NCBI GenBank assembly: GCA_001897355.1
Contig: MKST01000011.1
Coordinates: 359,466 to 423,465, forward strand
DNA length: 64,000 nt
Origin: Solirubrobacterales bacterium 67-14
Lineage (GTDB): Bacteria; Actinomycetota; Thermoleophilia; Solirubrobacterales; 70-9
Direction: 5' to 3'
A program made the position numbers and the translations under genes. Below the pieces are notes generated by a model. The model had not been told where the DNA came from. It ran no database searches and saw only the letters and a list, made by a program, of their open reading frames with translations. Shown here one piece after another: positions 1 through 7,580 of the stretch (its first letter is position 1; every line of letters begins with the position of its first letter).

Positions 1-1
1 C

Positions 2-214
2 GCCCACAACTTCGTCGACTTCGGCGGCGCCCAGGCGATGGTCTTCGGGCCCGGTTCGATCGAGACCGCCCACACCCCGGCCGAACACATCGAGATCAGC
101 CAAGTGGTGAGTTGCGCGAAGATCTTCATGGAGCTGCTCAGCCCCCACAGCCTGGAGAAGCTGACAGCCGCCGACCCCCGCCCCGACCAACCGCGTTACC
201 GGAGAGCCAGATGA
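2..214 (+). CDS. M20-family metallopeptidase, C-terminal end (partial)
   Basis: Only the last 70 codons are in the window; the 5' end lies upstream. The visible part contains FGPG and then AHTPAEHIEIS, which matches the C-terminal catalytic-domain signature of M20 peptidases (DapE/ArgE/carboxypeptidase G2 group), where the His lies near the dinuclear zinc site and the substrate carboxylate. The exact substrate cannot be told from this fragment. The stop codon (212-214) overlaps the ATG of the next gene at 211 in an ATGA arrangement, so the two are probably translationally coupled. The arginine-rich tail after the last conserved helix is likely unconserved. Confidence 0.7.
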   Translation, partial: AHNFVDFGGAQAMVFGPGSIETAHTPAEHIEISQVVSCAKIFMELLSPHSLEKLTAADPRPDQPRYRRAR

Positions 215-534
215 ACCATGAGATCCTCGAACAGCTCGAACCCGAAGAACTCGACCCCGGCCAGGTCATCCTCGGCAATCCCGAGGTCTCCAGCCTGACC
301 CTCTACGAGCAGGACGGGGTCGAGGCCGGCCTATGGCAGATAACCCCGGGTGAGGTGACCGACGTCGAGGCGACCGAGACCTTCATGGTGATCAAGGGCC
401 GGGCCGTGATCGAGTACTCGGACGGTCGCGCCTTCACGGTCGGCCCCGGCAATTCCCACCACTTCGAAGGCGGCGAAGAGACCACCTGGAAGGTCGAAGA
501 GACCCTGCTCAAGGCCTACTGGATCAAGAGCTGA
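211..534 (+). CDS. Small cupin-domain protein
   Basis: A 107-residue single-domain protein of the small cupin type (DUF861/EutQ-like group). The core runs from about residue 35 to 95: an ETFMVIKGRAVIEY strand pair, then a GPGNSHHFEGG turn and a W-K-V-EE closing strand, as in cupins that act as sugar- or amino-acid-linked isomerases or ligand binders. The usual metal-binding His set is only partly visible (two His in the SHHF turn), so metal dependence is unclear. The ATG at 211 is preferred to the further upstream in-frame start at 112 because it overlaps the stop of the M20 peptidase and because residues before it have no cupin character. Function unknown; possibly coupled to the peptidase. 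Confidence 0.7.
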   Translation: MNHEILEQLEPEELDPGQVILGNPEVSSLTLYEQDGVEAGLWQITPGEVTDVEATETFMVIKGRAVIEYSDGRAFTVGPGNSHHFEGGEETTWKVEETLLKAYWIKS

Positions 535-540
535 GTCCGC

Positions 541-546
541 TAGGGT
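541..546 (+). promoter_or_regulatory. -10 hexamer TAGGGT of a leaderless promoter
   Basis: TAGGGT lies exactly six bases before the ATG at 553, which places the expected transcription start at the A of the start codon. No ribosome binding site is present. The same spacing recurs before five other genes in this window. Inferred from position only. Confidence 0.5.
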
Positions 547-552
547 CGCGGC

Positions 553-1116
553 ATGACCCGTTTCATCTACGCGACCTCCACCACCCTCGACGGATACCTC
601 GCCGACGAGGACGATTCGCTCGACTGGCTTTTCGTCGTCGAAGGGGGCGACGAAGCGCTGAAGGAGATCGAGGAGTTCAACCAAGGGGTTGCCGTGATGG
701 TCGAGGGATCGACCACATACGAGTGGGTGATCGAACATGAAGACCTGGTCGCGAACCCGGAGAAATGGCAGCGTTTCTACGGGGATCGCAAGACCTTCGT
801 CTTCACCTCTCGGCCCGACCTGCCCAGGGTCGCCGGCGCCGATGTCGAGTTCGTGAGCGGCCCCGTCACCGGGCATGAGGCGGCGATCAGGGAGGCCGCC
901 GGCGAGAAGGATGTCTGGCTGGTCGGTGGCGGCGAGCTGGTTGGCCAGTTCGCCGCGGCGGGCATGCTGGACGAGATCTGGCTTTCGGTCGCCCCGGTCA
1001 CGCTGGGATCGGGCGCCCCGCTGCTGCCGCGGCGCTTCGAATCGGACCGCCTGCTTCTGGAGGAAGTCGGCCAGGCCGGACAGTTCGTCCAGCTCAAGTA
1101 TCAGTTCAAGAAGTAG
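553..1116 (+). CDS. RibD C-terminal/dihydrofolate reductase-like protein
   Basis: A 187-residue protein of the RibD_C (COG0262) dihydrofolate reductase-like fold. The N-terminus has the typical T-x-DGYLA strand-loop (ATSTTLDGYLA), followed by SLDWLF, an EGSTTYEWV helix, a TFVFTSRPD strand and a VWLVGGGELVGQF nucleotide-binding segment around residues 120-135. These are the NADPH-contact motifs of this family, whose members reduce deazaflavin- or pterin-type substrates; most genomic copies have no assigned substrate. The gene appears leaderless (TAGGGT six bases before ATG). Its 3' end overlaps the converging kbl-like gene by 11 bases. Confidence 0.8.
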   Translation: MTRFIYATSTTLDGYLADEDDSLDWLFVVEGGDEALKEIEEFNQGVAVMVEGSTTYEWVIEHEDLVANPEKWQRFYGDRKTFVFTSRPDLPRVAGADVEFVSGPVTGHEAAIREAAGEKDVWLVGGGELVGQFAAAGMLDEIWLSVAPVTLGSGAPLLPRRFESDRLLLEEVGQAGQFVQLKYQFKK

Positions 1117-2302
1117 TCGCGCTCTTCATCGCGGCGGACATCGCCGCGACCGCCCGCTCCAGATGTTCCGGACGCATCACGGCTGAAACCTGCGAGCGGA
1201 TCCGGGCGGCCCCCTCCGGGACCACCGGATATCCGAATCCGGTCACGAAAACCCCCTGGCTGAGCATCTGCTTCGAGATCGATATCGCCAGGGAAGTCTC
1301 GCCGACGATCACCGGGACGATCGGGCTTTCTCCCGGGATCGGATCGAAGCCCGCTTCGCTCAGCATGTCCCGGTAGGCGGCGGTGTTGTCTCGAAGCCGC
1401 GCGACCAGGCCCGGATCCTCGCTCAGCAGGTTCAGGGATTTGCGGGCGCTGGCCGCCACGGTCGGCGGCAGGCCGTTGGAGAAGAGCTGCGGCCGAGAGC
1501 GTTGTTCGAGGATCCGGCAGAGCTCTCCGGACCCGGCCACGAATCCACCCGCTGCCCCGCCCAGTGCCTTGCCCAGGGTGCCGGTGATGATGTCCACCTT
1601 GCCGTGCAGGCCGAAATGCTCGGCCGTGCCCCGGCCGGTCTCGCCCATCACGCCAAGACCATGGGAGTCGTCGACGATCAGCACCGCCTCATGTTCCTCG
1701 CAGAGCTCGACCAGGCGCGGCAGGGGCGCCAGGTCGCCTTCCATGCTGAAGACGCCGTCGGTGACCACCAGCTTCCGCTTCACGTCGGCATGCTCGTTCA
1801 GGGCCGCTTCGAGCGCGTCCATGTCCGAATGCGGGTAGATGCTCTTGCCGCCGGGCCGGGCCAGCTTCATCGCGTCGATGATCGAGGCGTGATTGAGCTC
1901 GTCGGAGAAGATGTGGGTCTCCCCGTCGCTGAGCGCGTCGAGGATCGCGTGGTTGGCGGTCCAGCAGGAGACGTAGGTGAGGGCGGACCCGGTGCCGAGG
2001 AAGGCGGCCAGATCCCGTTCCAGCTCCAGGTGCGGCTCGAAGAGGCCGCAGATGAAGCGGACCGAGGCGGTGCCCGCCCCGTACTCCTTGAGCGCCTCCA
2101 CCCCGGCCTCGATCACGGCCGGGTTGTCGGCCATTCCGAGGTAGTCGTTCGAGGAGAGCACGACCACCTCACCCAGACCCTTCAGGCGGACCTCCGGACC
2201 CTGCGGCGACTCGTAGACCCGCAGGTCCTTGAGCGTTCCCTTCGAGGCCATCTCGTCCAGCTCCGCCGCCAGTTCGGCGGTGAGCTTCTCGGCGGCGGTC
2301 AT
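1106..2302 (-). CDS. kbl: Glycine C-acetyltransferase (2-amino-3-ketobutyrate CoA ligase)
   Basis: A 398-residue alpha-oxoamine synthase, the usual length for Kbl. The enzyme cleaves 2-amino-3-ketobutyrate with CoA to glycine and acetyl-CoA in threonine breakdown, using PLP. Family motifs seen in order are SSNDYLGMA (about 50-58), GTASVRFICGLFEPH (about 75-90, typical of Kbl), DELNHASIID, VDDSHGLGVMG (PLP-ring contact) and the Schiff-base lysine in TLGKALGGAAGG (about 243). The related KAPA and 5-aminolevulinate synthases share these motifs, but ASVRFICG favours Kbl. The ATG overlaps the stop of the upstream aminotransferase gene (ATGA), so the two form an operon. No threonine dehydrogenase gene is adjacent. 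Confidence 0.85.
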   Translation of the reverse strand: MTAAEKLTAELAAELDEMASKGTLKDLRVYESPQGPEVRLKGLGEVVVLSSNDYLGMADNPAVIEAGVEALKEYGAGTASVRFICGLFEPHLELERDLAAFLGTGSALTYVSCWTANHAILDALSDGETHIFSDELNHASIIDAMKLARPGGKSIYPHSDMDALEAALNEHADVKRKLVVTDGVFSMEGDLAPLPRLVELCEEHEAVLIVDDSHGLGVMGETGRGTAEHFGLHGKVDIITGTLGKALGGAAGGFVAGSGELCRILEQRSRPQLFSNGLPPTVAASARKSLNLLSEDPGLVARLRDNTAAYRDMLSEAGFDPIPGESPIVPVIVGETSLAISISKQMLSQGVFVTGFGYPVVPEGAARIRSQVSAVMRPEHLERAVAAMSAAMKSATTS

Positions 2303-3696
2303 CGGCCCAGGTCCGTCACGGCCTGGTCCACCGCGGCGGCGATCCGGTCGAGCGCGGCGGCGAAGGCTTCGGGCGGCATCGAAAGCGAGGGCTGGATGTT
2401 GAGCGAGGTCGAGCTGGAGTCGGTGAGGATGCCGAGCGCCGCCGCCTTCGCTCCGGCCAGGTGCTGGAGCTCCGGGTCCCGCTCCCGGCTCTCCCGGTCG
2501 CGGACGAACTCGAGCGCCTGGAAGCCACCGAAGGCACGGGCCTCGCCGACCTGCGGATGCCGGTCACGGATCGCGCCGAGCTTGTCCCGGCCGATCGCCT
2601 CCAGCGCCCGCACGTTCTCGAGGATCGGCTCGTTCTCGAAGGCCTCGATCACCGCCAGCGAGGCCGCACAGGCCCAGGGCAGCCAGGACCAGGTCGAGCC
2701 GGTCGGCACGTCGTCGTAGCCGCCCATCGCCCGCTCGCTGCCGAGCACCGCGCCGATCGGGGCAACGCCGCCGCCCATCGCCTTGCCGAGACACATCAGG
2801 TCGGGCCGGATGCCCCACTTCTCGACCGCGAACATCTCACCGGAGCGGCCGAAGCCGGTCTTCACCTCGTCGACCGCCAGCAGCCAGCCGTACTCCTCGC
2901 AGAGCGCGACCAGCGCATCCCAGAACTCCTGCGAAGGGGCGACGCAGCCGCCGGAACCGAGGATCGGCTCGATCAGCACCCCGGCCACTTCTTCCGGGTC
3001 GACCGCGTGGAAGAGCAGGTGGTCGCGGATGAAATCCACGGTCGAGTCGCCGCTGCCGCCCGCCCTGGGCGGAGCGAAGGGGCTGCGATAAGGATTCGGG
3101 TAGGGCGCGTGGAAAAAGCCGCTGGCCATCGACCGTATGCCCTTGCTGATCTCGGTTTCCTCCGCCCCCAGGACGGCAGTCAGCGAGGTCTCGCCGTGGT
3201 AGCCGCCGAGGAAGCCGAGCACCATCGGCCTGCCCGTCGCCCGGCGCATCAGCTTGACCGCGGTCTCGACCACCTCGGTCCCGTTCAGGCCGAGGTCGAT
3301 CCGGGTCAGCGATTCCGGGGTGATCTCGAGCAGCTTCTCGGCCAGGGCGACCATCGGCTCCGAGGCGACCCCGTGGCTGTCCTCGTTGCCGATCCGACGC
3401 ATCGCCTCGACCAGCGGATCGATCAGGTCCTCGCGACCGGCACCGAGCGGCACAGAGGCCGAGGAGGAGACCAGGTCCACGAAAGTGTTGCCGTCGAGGT
3501 CATCGACCAGGTAGCCGCGCTTGGCGGCGATCACCAACGGGGCCAGGTGGTTGGCGGTGCCCGGGTAGACCAGCTCGCGGAGCCGGGCCAGCTTGGCCGC
3601 ACTGCGGGGTCCGGGCAGCGGGCCCGGGACCGGCGGCAGCAGGCCGCCCCCCTCGGAAGAGTCGATTGCCAGGGTCATTTCTCCATTCTCAATCAT
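2299..3696 (-). CDS. Class III (subgroup II) PLP-dependent aminotransferase
   Basis: About 465 residues, the normal size for class III aminotransferases (GABA, ornithine and acetylornithine aminotransferases and glutamate-1-semialdehyde aminomutase). Motifs: FVDLVSSSASVPLG near the N-terminus, a NGTEVVETAVKLMRRATGRP segment contacting the PLP phosphate, LAVDEVKTGFGRSG (Asp holding the PLP nitrogen), and the Schiff-base lysine in CLGKAMGGG (about residue 300). A second in-frame ATG at 3678 follows a GGAGAA stretch and could be the true start; the choice shifts the N-terminus by only six residues. Coupled to kbl by a four-base overlap, which suggests joint amino acid catabolism. The amino donor and acceptor cannot be named from sequence alone. 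Confidence 0.85.
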   Translation of the reverse strand: MIENGEMTLAIDSSEGGGLLPPVPGPLPGPRSAAKLARLRELVYPGTANHLAPLVIAAKRGYLVDDLDGNTFVDLVSSSASVPLGAGREDLIDPLVEAMRRIGNEDSHGVASEPMVALAEKLLEITPESLTRIDLGLNGTEVVETAVKLMRRATGRPMVLGFLGGYHGETSLTAVLGAEETEISKGIRSMASGFFHAPYPNPYRSPFAPPRAGGSGDSTVDFIRDHLLFHAVDPEEVAGVLIEPILGSGGCVAPSQEFWDALVALCEEYGWLLAVDEVKTGFGRSGEMFAVEKWGIRPDLMCLGKAMGGGVAPIGAVLGSERAMGGYDDVPTGSTWSWLPWACAASLAVIEAFENEPILENVRALEAIGRDKLGAIRDRHPQVGEARAFGGFQALEFVRDRESRERDPELQHLAGAKAAALGILTDSSSTSLNIQPSLSMPPEAFAAALDRIAAAVDQAVTDLGR

Positions 3697-3733
3697 TCGC
3701 CGTCCGATCTGGTCGGTTGCCAGGAAACGAAAC

Positions 3734-3761
3734 GGGGGACCCGGGCGAGCCCGGGTCCCCC
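3734..3761 (-). terminator. Intrinsic terminator of the alkaline phosphatase gene
   Basis: A perfect 12-bp stem (3734-3745 with 3750-3761) closes a four-base CGAG loop. It lies 22 bases beyond the phosphatase stop codon. Reading the minus strand, the stem is followed by GTTTCGTTTC, a short T-rich run. Confidence 0.75.
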
Positions 3762-3782
3762 GCTCACGCGCTTGCTTACCGG

Positions 3783-5114
3783 CTACTCCTCACCAAGGAG
3801 TGCGCGCTTGGCGACGTTGTGTACCCAGGTATTGGGGTGAACGCCGACCAATTCTTCGGCCAGCGGGCCGACCGCGGTCACCGGAACCATGCCGCCGGTG
3901 TGCTCCGGGGTGGTCCAGTCGACCTTGAACTTGCGGTGCGTGCCCTTGATCGTGACCGGACCGCTGCGGATCGGGACCTGGCCCTTGGGACCGGCGTTGT
4001 TCAGCGCCTTCTTGCCCCAGTACGGGATCGGGTCGTCCCCGTCCGAGTTGGTGTTGGTCTCGCCCATCGGCTCGATCGCCATGCCGCCGGTCTCATGGTC
4101 GGCGAGCACGATCAGGAGGACGTTCGGGTTGGTCTTCCGGTACTCCTGGATCGCCTTGACGACCTGGTTCAGGGTCCGGCCCGACTGGATCACGTTGCGC
4201 ACGTCGTGTTCATGCCCGGCCGAGTCCAGGTCGTCGCTTTCCATCGCGAAGAAGAACCCGTTCGGGTTGTCGTCGGCGATGTCGAGTGCCTTCTTGACCA
4301 GGTCGACCATCGGCACGTAGTACGGATCCTTCTTGTACTTGTAGCCCTTCTCGTCTTCCCACTTGCGCTTGGCGCTGTCCTGGACCAGGGCGAGCACCTT
4401 CGGGCCGGTCAGCTTGGCGACCGTCTTCCGGTTGTAGGCGTACTGGTAGCCCTCGCCGATCGCCTTCTTGACCAAGTTGCCCTTGGTGCCTTCGCTGGCA
4501 TCCTCCTCGGGCTGGGTGTTCGGGATCTTGCCCTCGTTGCCCTTCGGGTACCAGTAGGCCTCGTTACCACCCATCAGGATGTCCACCTTGCCGTTGTGGA
4601 TCTCCTTCGACGCGATCAACGACTTGTTGTCGCGGTTCAGGACCGGACCACCAAAGGCGGCGAGCGTCGCGTTGGTCACGTCGTGGTCGTTGATCAGGGC
4701 GGTCGTCTTGCCCTGGTCCTTGGCCAGGTCGAGCAGGGTCGGGACCCGCTTCTTGCTCGGGGGCAGGCCCGTGTAGCCGTTGATCGTCTTCTTGCCGATC
4801 GACCAGGCGGTCGCGCCGGCCGACGAGTCGGTCACGGTGACCGGACCGGCCGAGATCGTGTCGAGGAAACCGGTGTACGGAAGCGCATCCATCGGCTGCC
4901 GCTTCTTCAGACCGTAAAGCGCATACTGAATCGCTGTTCGCTGCTGGATTCCCATGCCGTCGCCGCTGAGGATGATCACACTGGTGGCTTGGGTCGGCGC
5001 TTCAGCCTTGGACGAGCCACCCCTGCCAATCAGCATCACCAGCGCGAAGACCAGGACCATCGCGGCCAACGCCACAACGGACTTCCTGGTCGGGATTCGC
5101 TGAATCACTGACAT
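3783..5114 (-). CDS. Secreted alkaline phosphatase, PhoA family
   Basis: A 443-residue exported phosphomonoesterase. An N-terminal membrane/signal segment (about residues 12-28) is followed by the mature enzyme. Family motifs: SGDGMG (first metal ligand Asp), VTDSSAGATAWS with the phosphorylated Ser after Asp, TALINDHDVTNAT, MESDDLDSAGHEHD (Mg/Zn ligands), LADHETGG (Zn ligands) and EHTGGMVP with the last Zn-ligand His. All expected catalytic residues are visible, so the enzyme is probably active and scavenges phosphate outside the membrane. No lipobox is seen, so it is either cleaved by signal peptidase I or stays anchored. A sigma70-like promoter and a 17-bp palindrome lie just upstream and an intrinsic terminator just downstream, so it is monocistronic. 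Confidence 0.93.
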   Translation of the reverse strand: MSVIQRIPTRKSVVALAAMVLVFALVMLIGRGGSSKAEAPTQATSVIILSGDGMGIQQRTAIQYALYGLKKRQPMDALPYTGFLDTISAGPVTVTDSSAGATAWSIGKKTINGYTGLPPSKKRVPTLLDLAKDQGKTTALINDHDVTNATLAAFGGPVLNRDNKSLIASKEIHNGKVDILMGGNEAYWYPKGNEGKIPNTQPEEDASEGTKGNLVKKAIGEGYQYAYNRKTVAKLTGPKVLALVQDSAKRKWEDEKGYKYKKDPYYVPMVDLVKKALDIADDNPNGFFFAMESDDLDSAGHEHDVRNVIQSGRTLNQVVKAIQEYRKTNPNVLLIVLADHETGGMAIEPMGETNTNSDGDDPIPYWGKKALNNAGPKGQVPIRSGPVTIKGTHRKFKVDWTTPEHTGGMVPVTAVGPLAEELVGVHPNTWVHNVAKRALLGEE

Positions 5115-5140
5115 CTCACGTACCTACTCCCATGTTGGAG

Positions 5141-5157
5141 GAATTGTTCAACAATTC
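5141..5157. promoter_or_regulatory. 17-bp perfect palindrome, probable repressor operator
   Basis: GAATTGTTCAACAATTC is an 8-1-8 perfect inverted repeat. It lies 27 bp before the phosphatase ATG and covers the expected transcription start of the promoter at 5162-5189, the usual place for a repressor site. The binding protein is unknown; the TTGT-N-ACAA core resembles sites of GntR/FadR-type dimers, but that is only resemblance. Confidence 0.6.
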
Positions 5158-5161
5158 GTTC

Positions 5162-5189
5162 ATCCTACAGACTGGCACGGCTCTGTCAA
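5162..5189 (-). promoter_or_regulatory. Sigma70-type promoter of the alkaline phosphatase gene
   Basis: On the minus strand, TTGACA (5189-5184) and TAGGAT (5167-5162) are separated by 16 bases, predicting a start near 5155, about 40 bases before the ATG. This is one of the best -35/-10 matches in the window. Confidence 0.7.
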
Positions 5190-5314
5190 GCCCTTTCAGC
5201 GAAAAAACGACGAATTCACCCCTCCCTCGAGACCTCCCACCCCCAACTGGGGGCGTTTACCCACCGAATCCGTGGCCGAACGCCCCCAGAACGGTGGTGA
5301 TCGGAGAAGCCGGG

Positions 5315-5608
5315 CTACTCGTCGTCGTCGGGGCTGCCCAGCTGGTGAACCAGGCCGCGGAAGATCGGGACGCTGACGATGCCCAGCAGGATGACCACCC
5401 AGATCACCGCGGCGAGGGGCGAGACCAGCTTGCCGACCAGCCCGACCGAAATCGCGGCGATGATCACCACGATCAGCCAGCTGAAGGCCGCGCTCTCCCG
5501 TTCGATCGGGTTGCCCAGGTCAAAGCCGAACCGCTGCCCCTTGGCCGGCACGGGCGACTCGTCCGTGGGGTTTTCCTCGTCATTCGGCTTCTCGGTCATC
5601 TCAGCCAT
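5315..5608 (-). CDS. Small two-helix membrane protein of the oxidase operon
   Basis: About 97 residues from the ATG at 5608 (alternative ATG at 5599). A charged, Pro/Glu-rich cytoplasmic N-terminus of about 45 residues precedes two hydrophobic helices (WLIVVIIAAISVGLVGKLV and AAVIWVVILLGIVSVPIF) and an acidic tail ending DDDE. No known domain is recognised. It overlaps the upstream lipoprotein stop by eight bases and is the last gene of the cytochrome oxidase operon, so an accessory or assembly role there is likely but inferred only from position. Confidence 0.7.
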   Translation of the reverse strand: MAEMTEKPNDEENPTDESPVPAKGQRFGFDLGNPIERESAAFSWLIVVIIAAISVGLVGKLVSPLAAVIWVVILLGIVSVPIFRGLVHQLGSPDDDE

Positions 5609-6038
5609 CGGAACTCTCACACTTTTTGCCGGCCGCCGCCTCGCAGGCCGCATCCTGAAGCATCAGCTCTAGGTCGAAACGCTTGTTCTGGTCGGCGAGC
5701 CTCAGCCCGGCGGGCGCGTTGCTCATCGACGAGTAGAACTCATCGCCATCGTCGAAATGAACCGTCTCGTCCCGGTTCGGGAAGTCGTCGGAGATGTCGA
5801 CCGGGTCCGGCCCAAAGGAGAAGGTGAACTCCAGTCCCCCACCGGGCGCGGTCGGGATCGAGCCGCCCACGATCCCGGGCGAGTCCGCGTCTTCGGGATC
5901 GAGCCTGGCCCCGGCTCCCAGCGCCGCCACGTTGTCGCGGAACTGGCCGGCATTGTCGTCGCTGCGATCGCCGCGACAGCCAGCGAGGGCCAGCGTGGCG
6001 ACGAAAAGACACACCACGGCAGATGCCCTCAAACCCAT
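5601..6038 (-). CDS. Lipoprotein in the cytochrome oxidase operon
   Basis: A 145-residue lipoprotein. The start at 6038 is chosen because it gives a clean signal peptide, a short arginine-containing n-region and a hydrophobic core ending in the lipobox LALAGC, and lies seven bases after the subunit III stop. The longer open frame to 6125 would run back into subunit III. The mature part is acidic with two conserved-looking strands (LEFTFSFG, ETVHFDDGDEF) and ends with a Cys pair (DAACEAAAGKKC). It has no recognised domain; the SCO/CcdA thioredoxin motif CxxxC is absent in that form. Its place in the operon suggests an extracytoplasmic oxidase-assembly or accessory role. Confidence 0.75.
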   Translation of the reverse strand: MGLRASAVVCLFVATLALAGCRGDRSDDNAGQFRDNVAALGAGARLDPEDADSPGIVGGSIPTAPGGGLEFTFSFGPDPVDISDDFPNRDETVHFDDGDEFYSSMSNAPAGLRLADQNKRFDLELMLQDAACEAAAGKKCESSDG

Positions 6039-6045
6039 CTGCGGG

Positions 6046-6672
6046 TCAGATGATGTAGACGGCCAGGAACACGATGATCCACATGATGTCGACGAAGTGC
6101 CAGTAGATGCCTGGCACCTCGACACCGAGGTGATCCTTCTGCTCCGGCCCGAAGTGGCCGCGATAGGCGCGGATGTTGGCGAAGGTCAGCAGCAGCAGGC
6201 CGACGAAGACGTGCGCGCCGTGGAGGCCGGTGAGGCTGAAGAAGATCGAACCGAAGGCACCGTCACGCGGCGTGAAGCCGATGTGGATGTACTCGTTGAT
6301 CTGGATGAAGAGGAAGGTCGCGCCCAGCAGCCAGGTCGTGGTCAGGCCGAGCTTGAGGCCGCGGTGGTTGTTGTGCTTGATCGCCTCGAGCGCGTAATGG
6401 ATCGTGAACGACGAGGAAACCAGGATGCAGGTGTTGATCCCGGCGATCAGGACCGGCAGCTCGACCCCCTCGGGCGGCCAGGAACTCGGCTCGGCAACCA
6501 CCCGGAGGAAGAAGTAAGCGGCGAAGAAGGCGCCGAACAGCATCACCTCGGAGAGGATGAAAAGCAGGATCCCGAGGATCGTGCGGTCGATCCGGGCGCT
6601 CTGGTGCGCCTCGGGCGGGCCGTGATGGTGATCGTCGACGTGACCGTGGGCAGCGATGCTTGCGCTTTCCAT
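6046..6672 (-). CDS. ctaE: Cytochrome c oxidase subunit III
   Basis: A 208-residue heme-copper oxidase subunit III of the five-helix type. Recognisable pieces are GILLFILSEVMLFGAFFAAYF (helix with the conserved SE-x-x-LFG), WPPEGVELPVLIAGINT, an INEYIHIGFTP loop, the signature LTGLHGAHVFVGLL (His pair) and the C-terminal YWHFVDIMWIIVFLAVY. Subunit III stabilises the proton-pumping core and helps proton uptake. It has a His-rich N-terminal stretch (HGHVDDHHHGPPEAH) that could bind metal. It starts two bases after the stress-protein-like gene ends, within the ctaC-ctaD-(USP-like)-ctaE operon. Confidence 0.95.
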   Translation of the reverse strand: MESASIAAHGHVDDHHHGPPEAHQSARIDRTILGILLFILSEVMLFGAFFAAYFFLRVVAEPSSWPPEGVELPVLIAGINTCILVSSSFTIHYALEAIKHNNHRGLKLGLTTTWLLGATFLFIQINEYIHIGFTPRDGAFGSIFFSLTGLHGAHVFVGLLLLTFANIRAYRGHFGPEQKDHLGVEVPGIYWHFVDIMWIIVFLAVYII

Positions 6673-6674
6673 CC

Positions 6675-7580
6675 CTATGCCTCGCTCTTCTCTTCAGCGG
6701 TTGAATCTTCGGCTTCCGCCGCGGGGGACTCGCCTTCGGCGACGACGGCGGCCACCGCTTCCGGCGGACGGCCGGCCTCGTGGTGGATCACCGCCTTGTC
6801 GGTGATCTCGCGCACCCGGCCGACCAGATCCTGCTTCAGCCAATGCGACTCCTCGCCGCTCAGGGTGGAAATCAAGATCTCGTCGACCCGGTAGTGCTCG
6901 ATCGCGTTCTTGACGGCATCGAATGGGTCGGGGCTCATCGGCTGGCCGGTGGCGTCGATGTCCGCGTGGTACAGCTTGGCCAGCACACTGGCCAGGTTGC
7001 GGGCCACGGTGGCCTCGGAGACGTCGTCGGCCGCCGGGGCGATGATCGTGTACCGGTGCGGACGATCGCCGGAGCGGTCGAGCAGGCGTTCCTGCAGGTC
7101 CTCGCTGGTCAGGGTCCGGTTGGCCACGACCAGGGTGTGGGTCACGTTCAGGCTGACCGAGTCGTCCTCGATCCGGACCGGAATGTGGGTGATCTTCGTG
7201 ACGTCGCCGTAGGTGAGCTCGGCCCAGGACAGAAGATCACGGCGGGTCAGGCCAAAACGGAAATCGTAGGTGCATGAGAGCAGCACCTCGGAGGGCCGGT
7301 GGCTACGGATCGCGTCGCCGAGCGCCAGGTCGTACTCGGGGTCGAGTACCTCGCCGATCGCCTCGATGCCGAACTCGTCGAGCACGGCCAGGGTCACGTC
7401 GACCCGGGCCCGGGCGGCTTCCGCCCGCTCTTCCGGGTCGAAGAGCTGGCCGACCGAAGGCTGGTTCTGCGGGGCGACCACGACGACGTAGGACGCGTCG
7501 GCAGCCTTCTCGCGGGCCGCCTCGAGCAGCAGGCGCCCGCCGGCCACCTCGTTCAGGAAAATGAGAAGGGGCTGGCTCAT
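6675..7580 (-). CDS. Tandem universal-stress-like protein inserted in the oxidase operon
   Basis: A 301-residue protein built from two related halves of roughly 130 residues. Each half has a hydrophobic first strand (LLIFLNEVAGG; YTIIAPAADD), an acidic helix, and a later matching block: HRPSEVLLSCTYDFRFGLTRRDLLSWA in the first half and YRVDEILISTLSGEESHWLKQDLVG in the second. This pattern resembles a duplicated UspA fold, but the G-x2-G-x9-G(S/T) ATP loop is not obvious. The tail is low-complexity, Ala/Glu-rich. The ATG overlaps the subunit I stop (ATGA) and the stop is two bases before subunit III, so it is tightly co-translated with the oxidase. Role unknown; sensing or assembly is possible. 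Confidence 0.7.
   Translation of the reverse strand: MSQPLLIFLNEVAGGRLLLEAAREKAADASYVVVVAPQNQPSVGQLFDPEERAEAARARVDVTLAVLDEFGIEAIGEVLDPEYDLALGDAIRSHRPSEVLLSCTYDFRFGLTRRDLLSWAELTYGDVTKITHIPVRIEDDSVSLNVTHTLVVANRTLTSEDLQERLLDRSGDRPHRYTIIAPAADDVSEATVARNLASVLAKLYHADIDATGQPMSPDPFDAVKNAIEHYRVDEILISTLSGEESHWLKQDLVGRVREITDKAVIHHEAGRPPEAVAAVVAEGESPAAEAEDSTAEEKSEA

Noticed and set aside
3666-5111. Plus-strand open frame of about 480 codons opposite the alkaline phosphatase gene
   Set aside because: It is the antisense shadow of a gene with all catalytic motifs; such long shadow frames are expected at this GC content, and its translation shows no domain.
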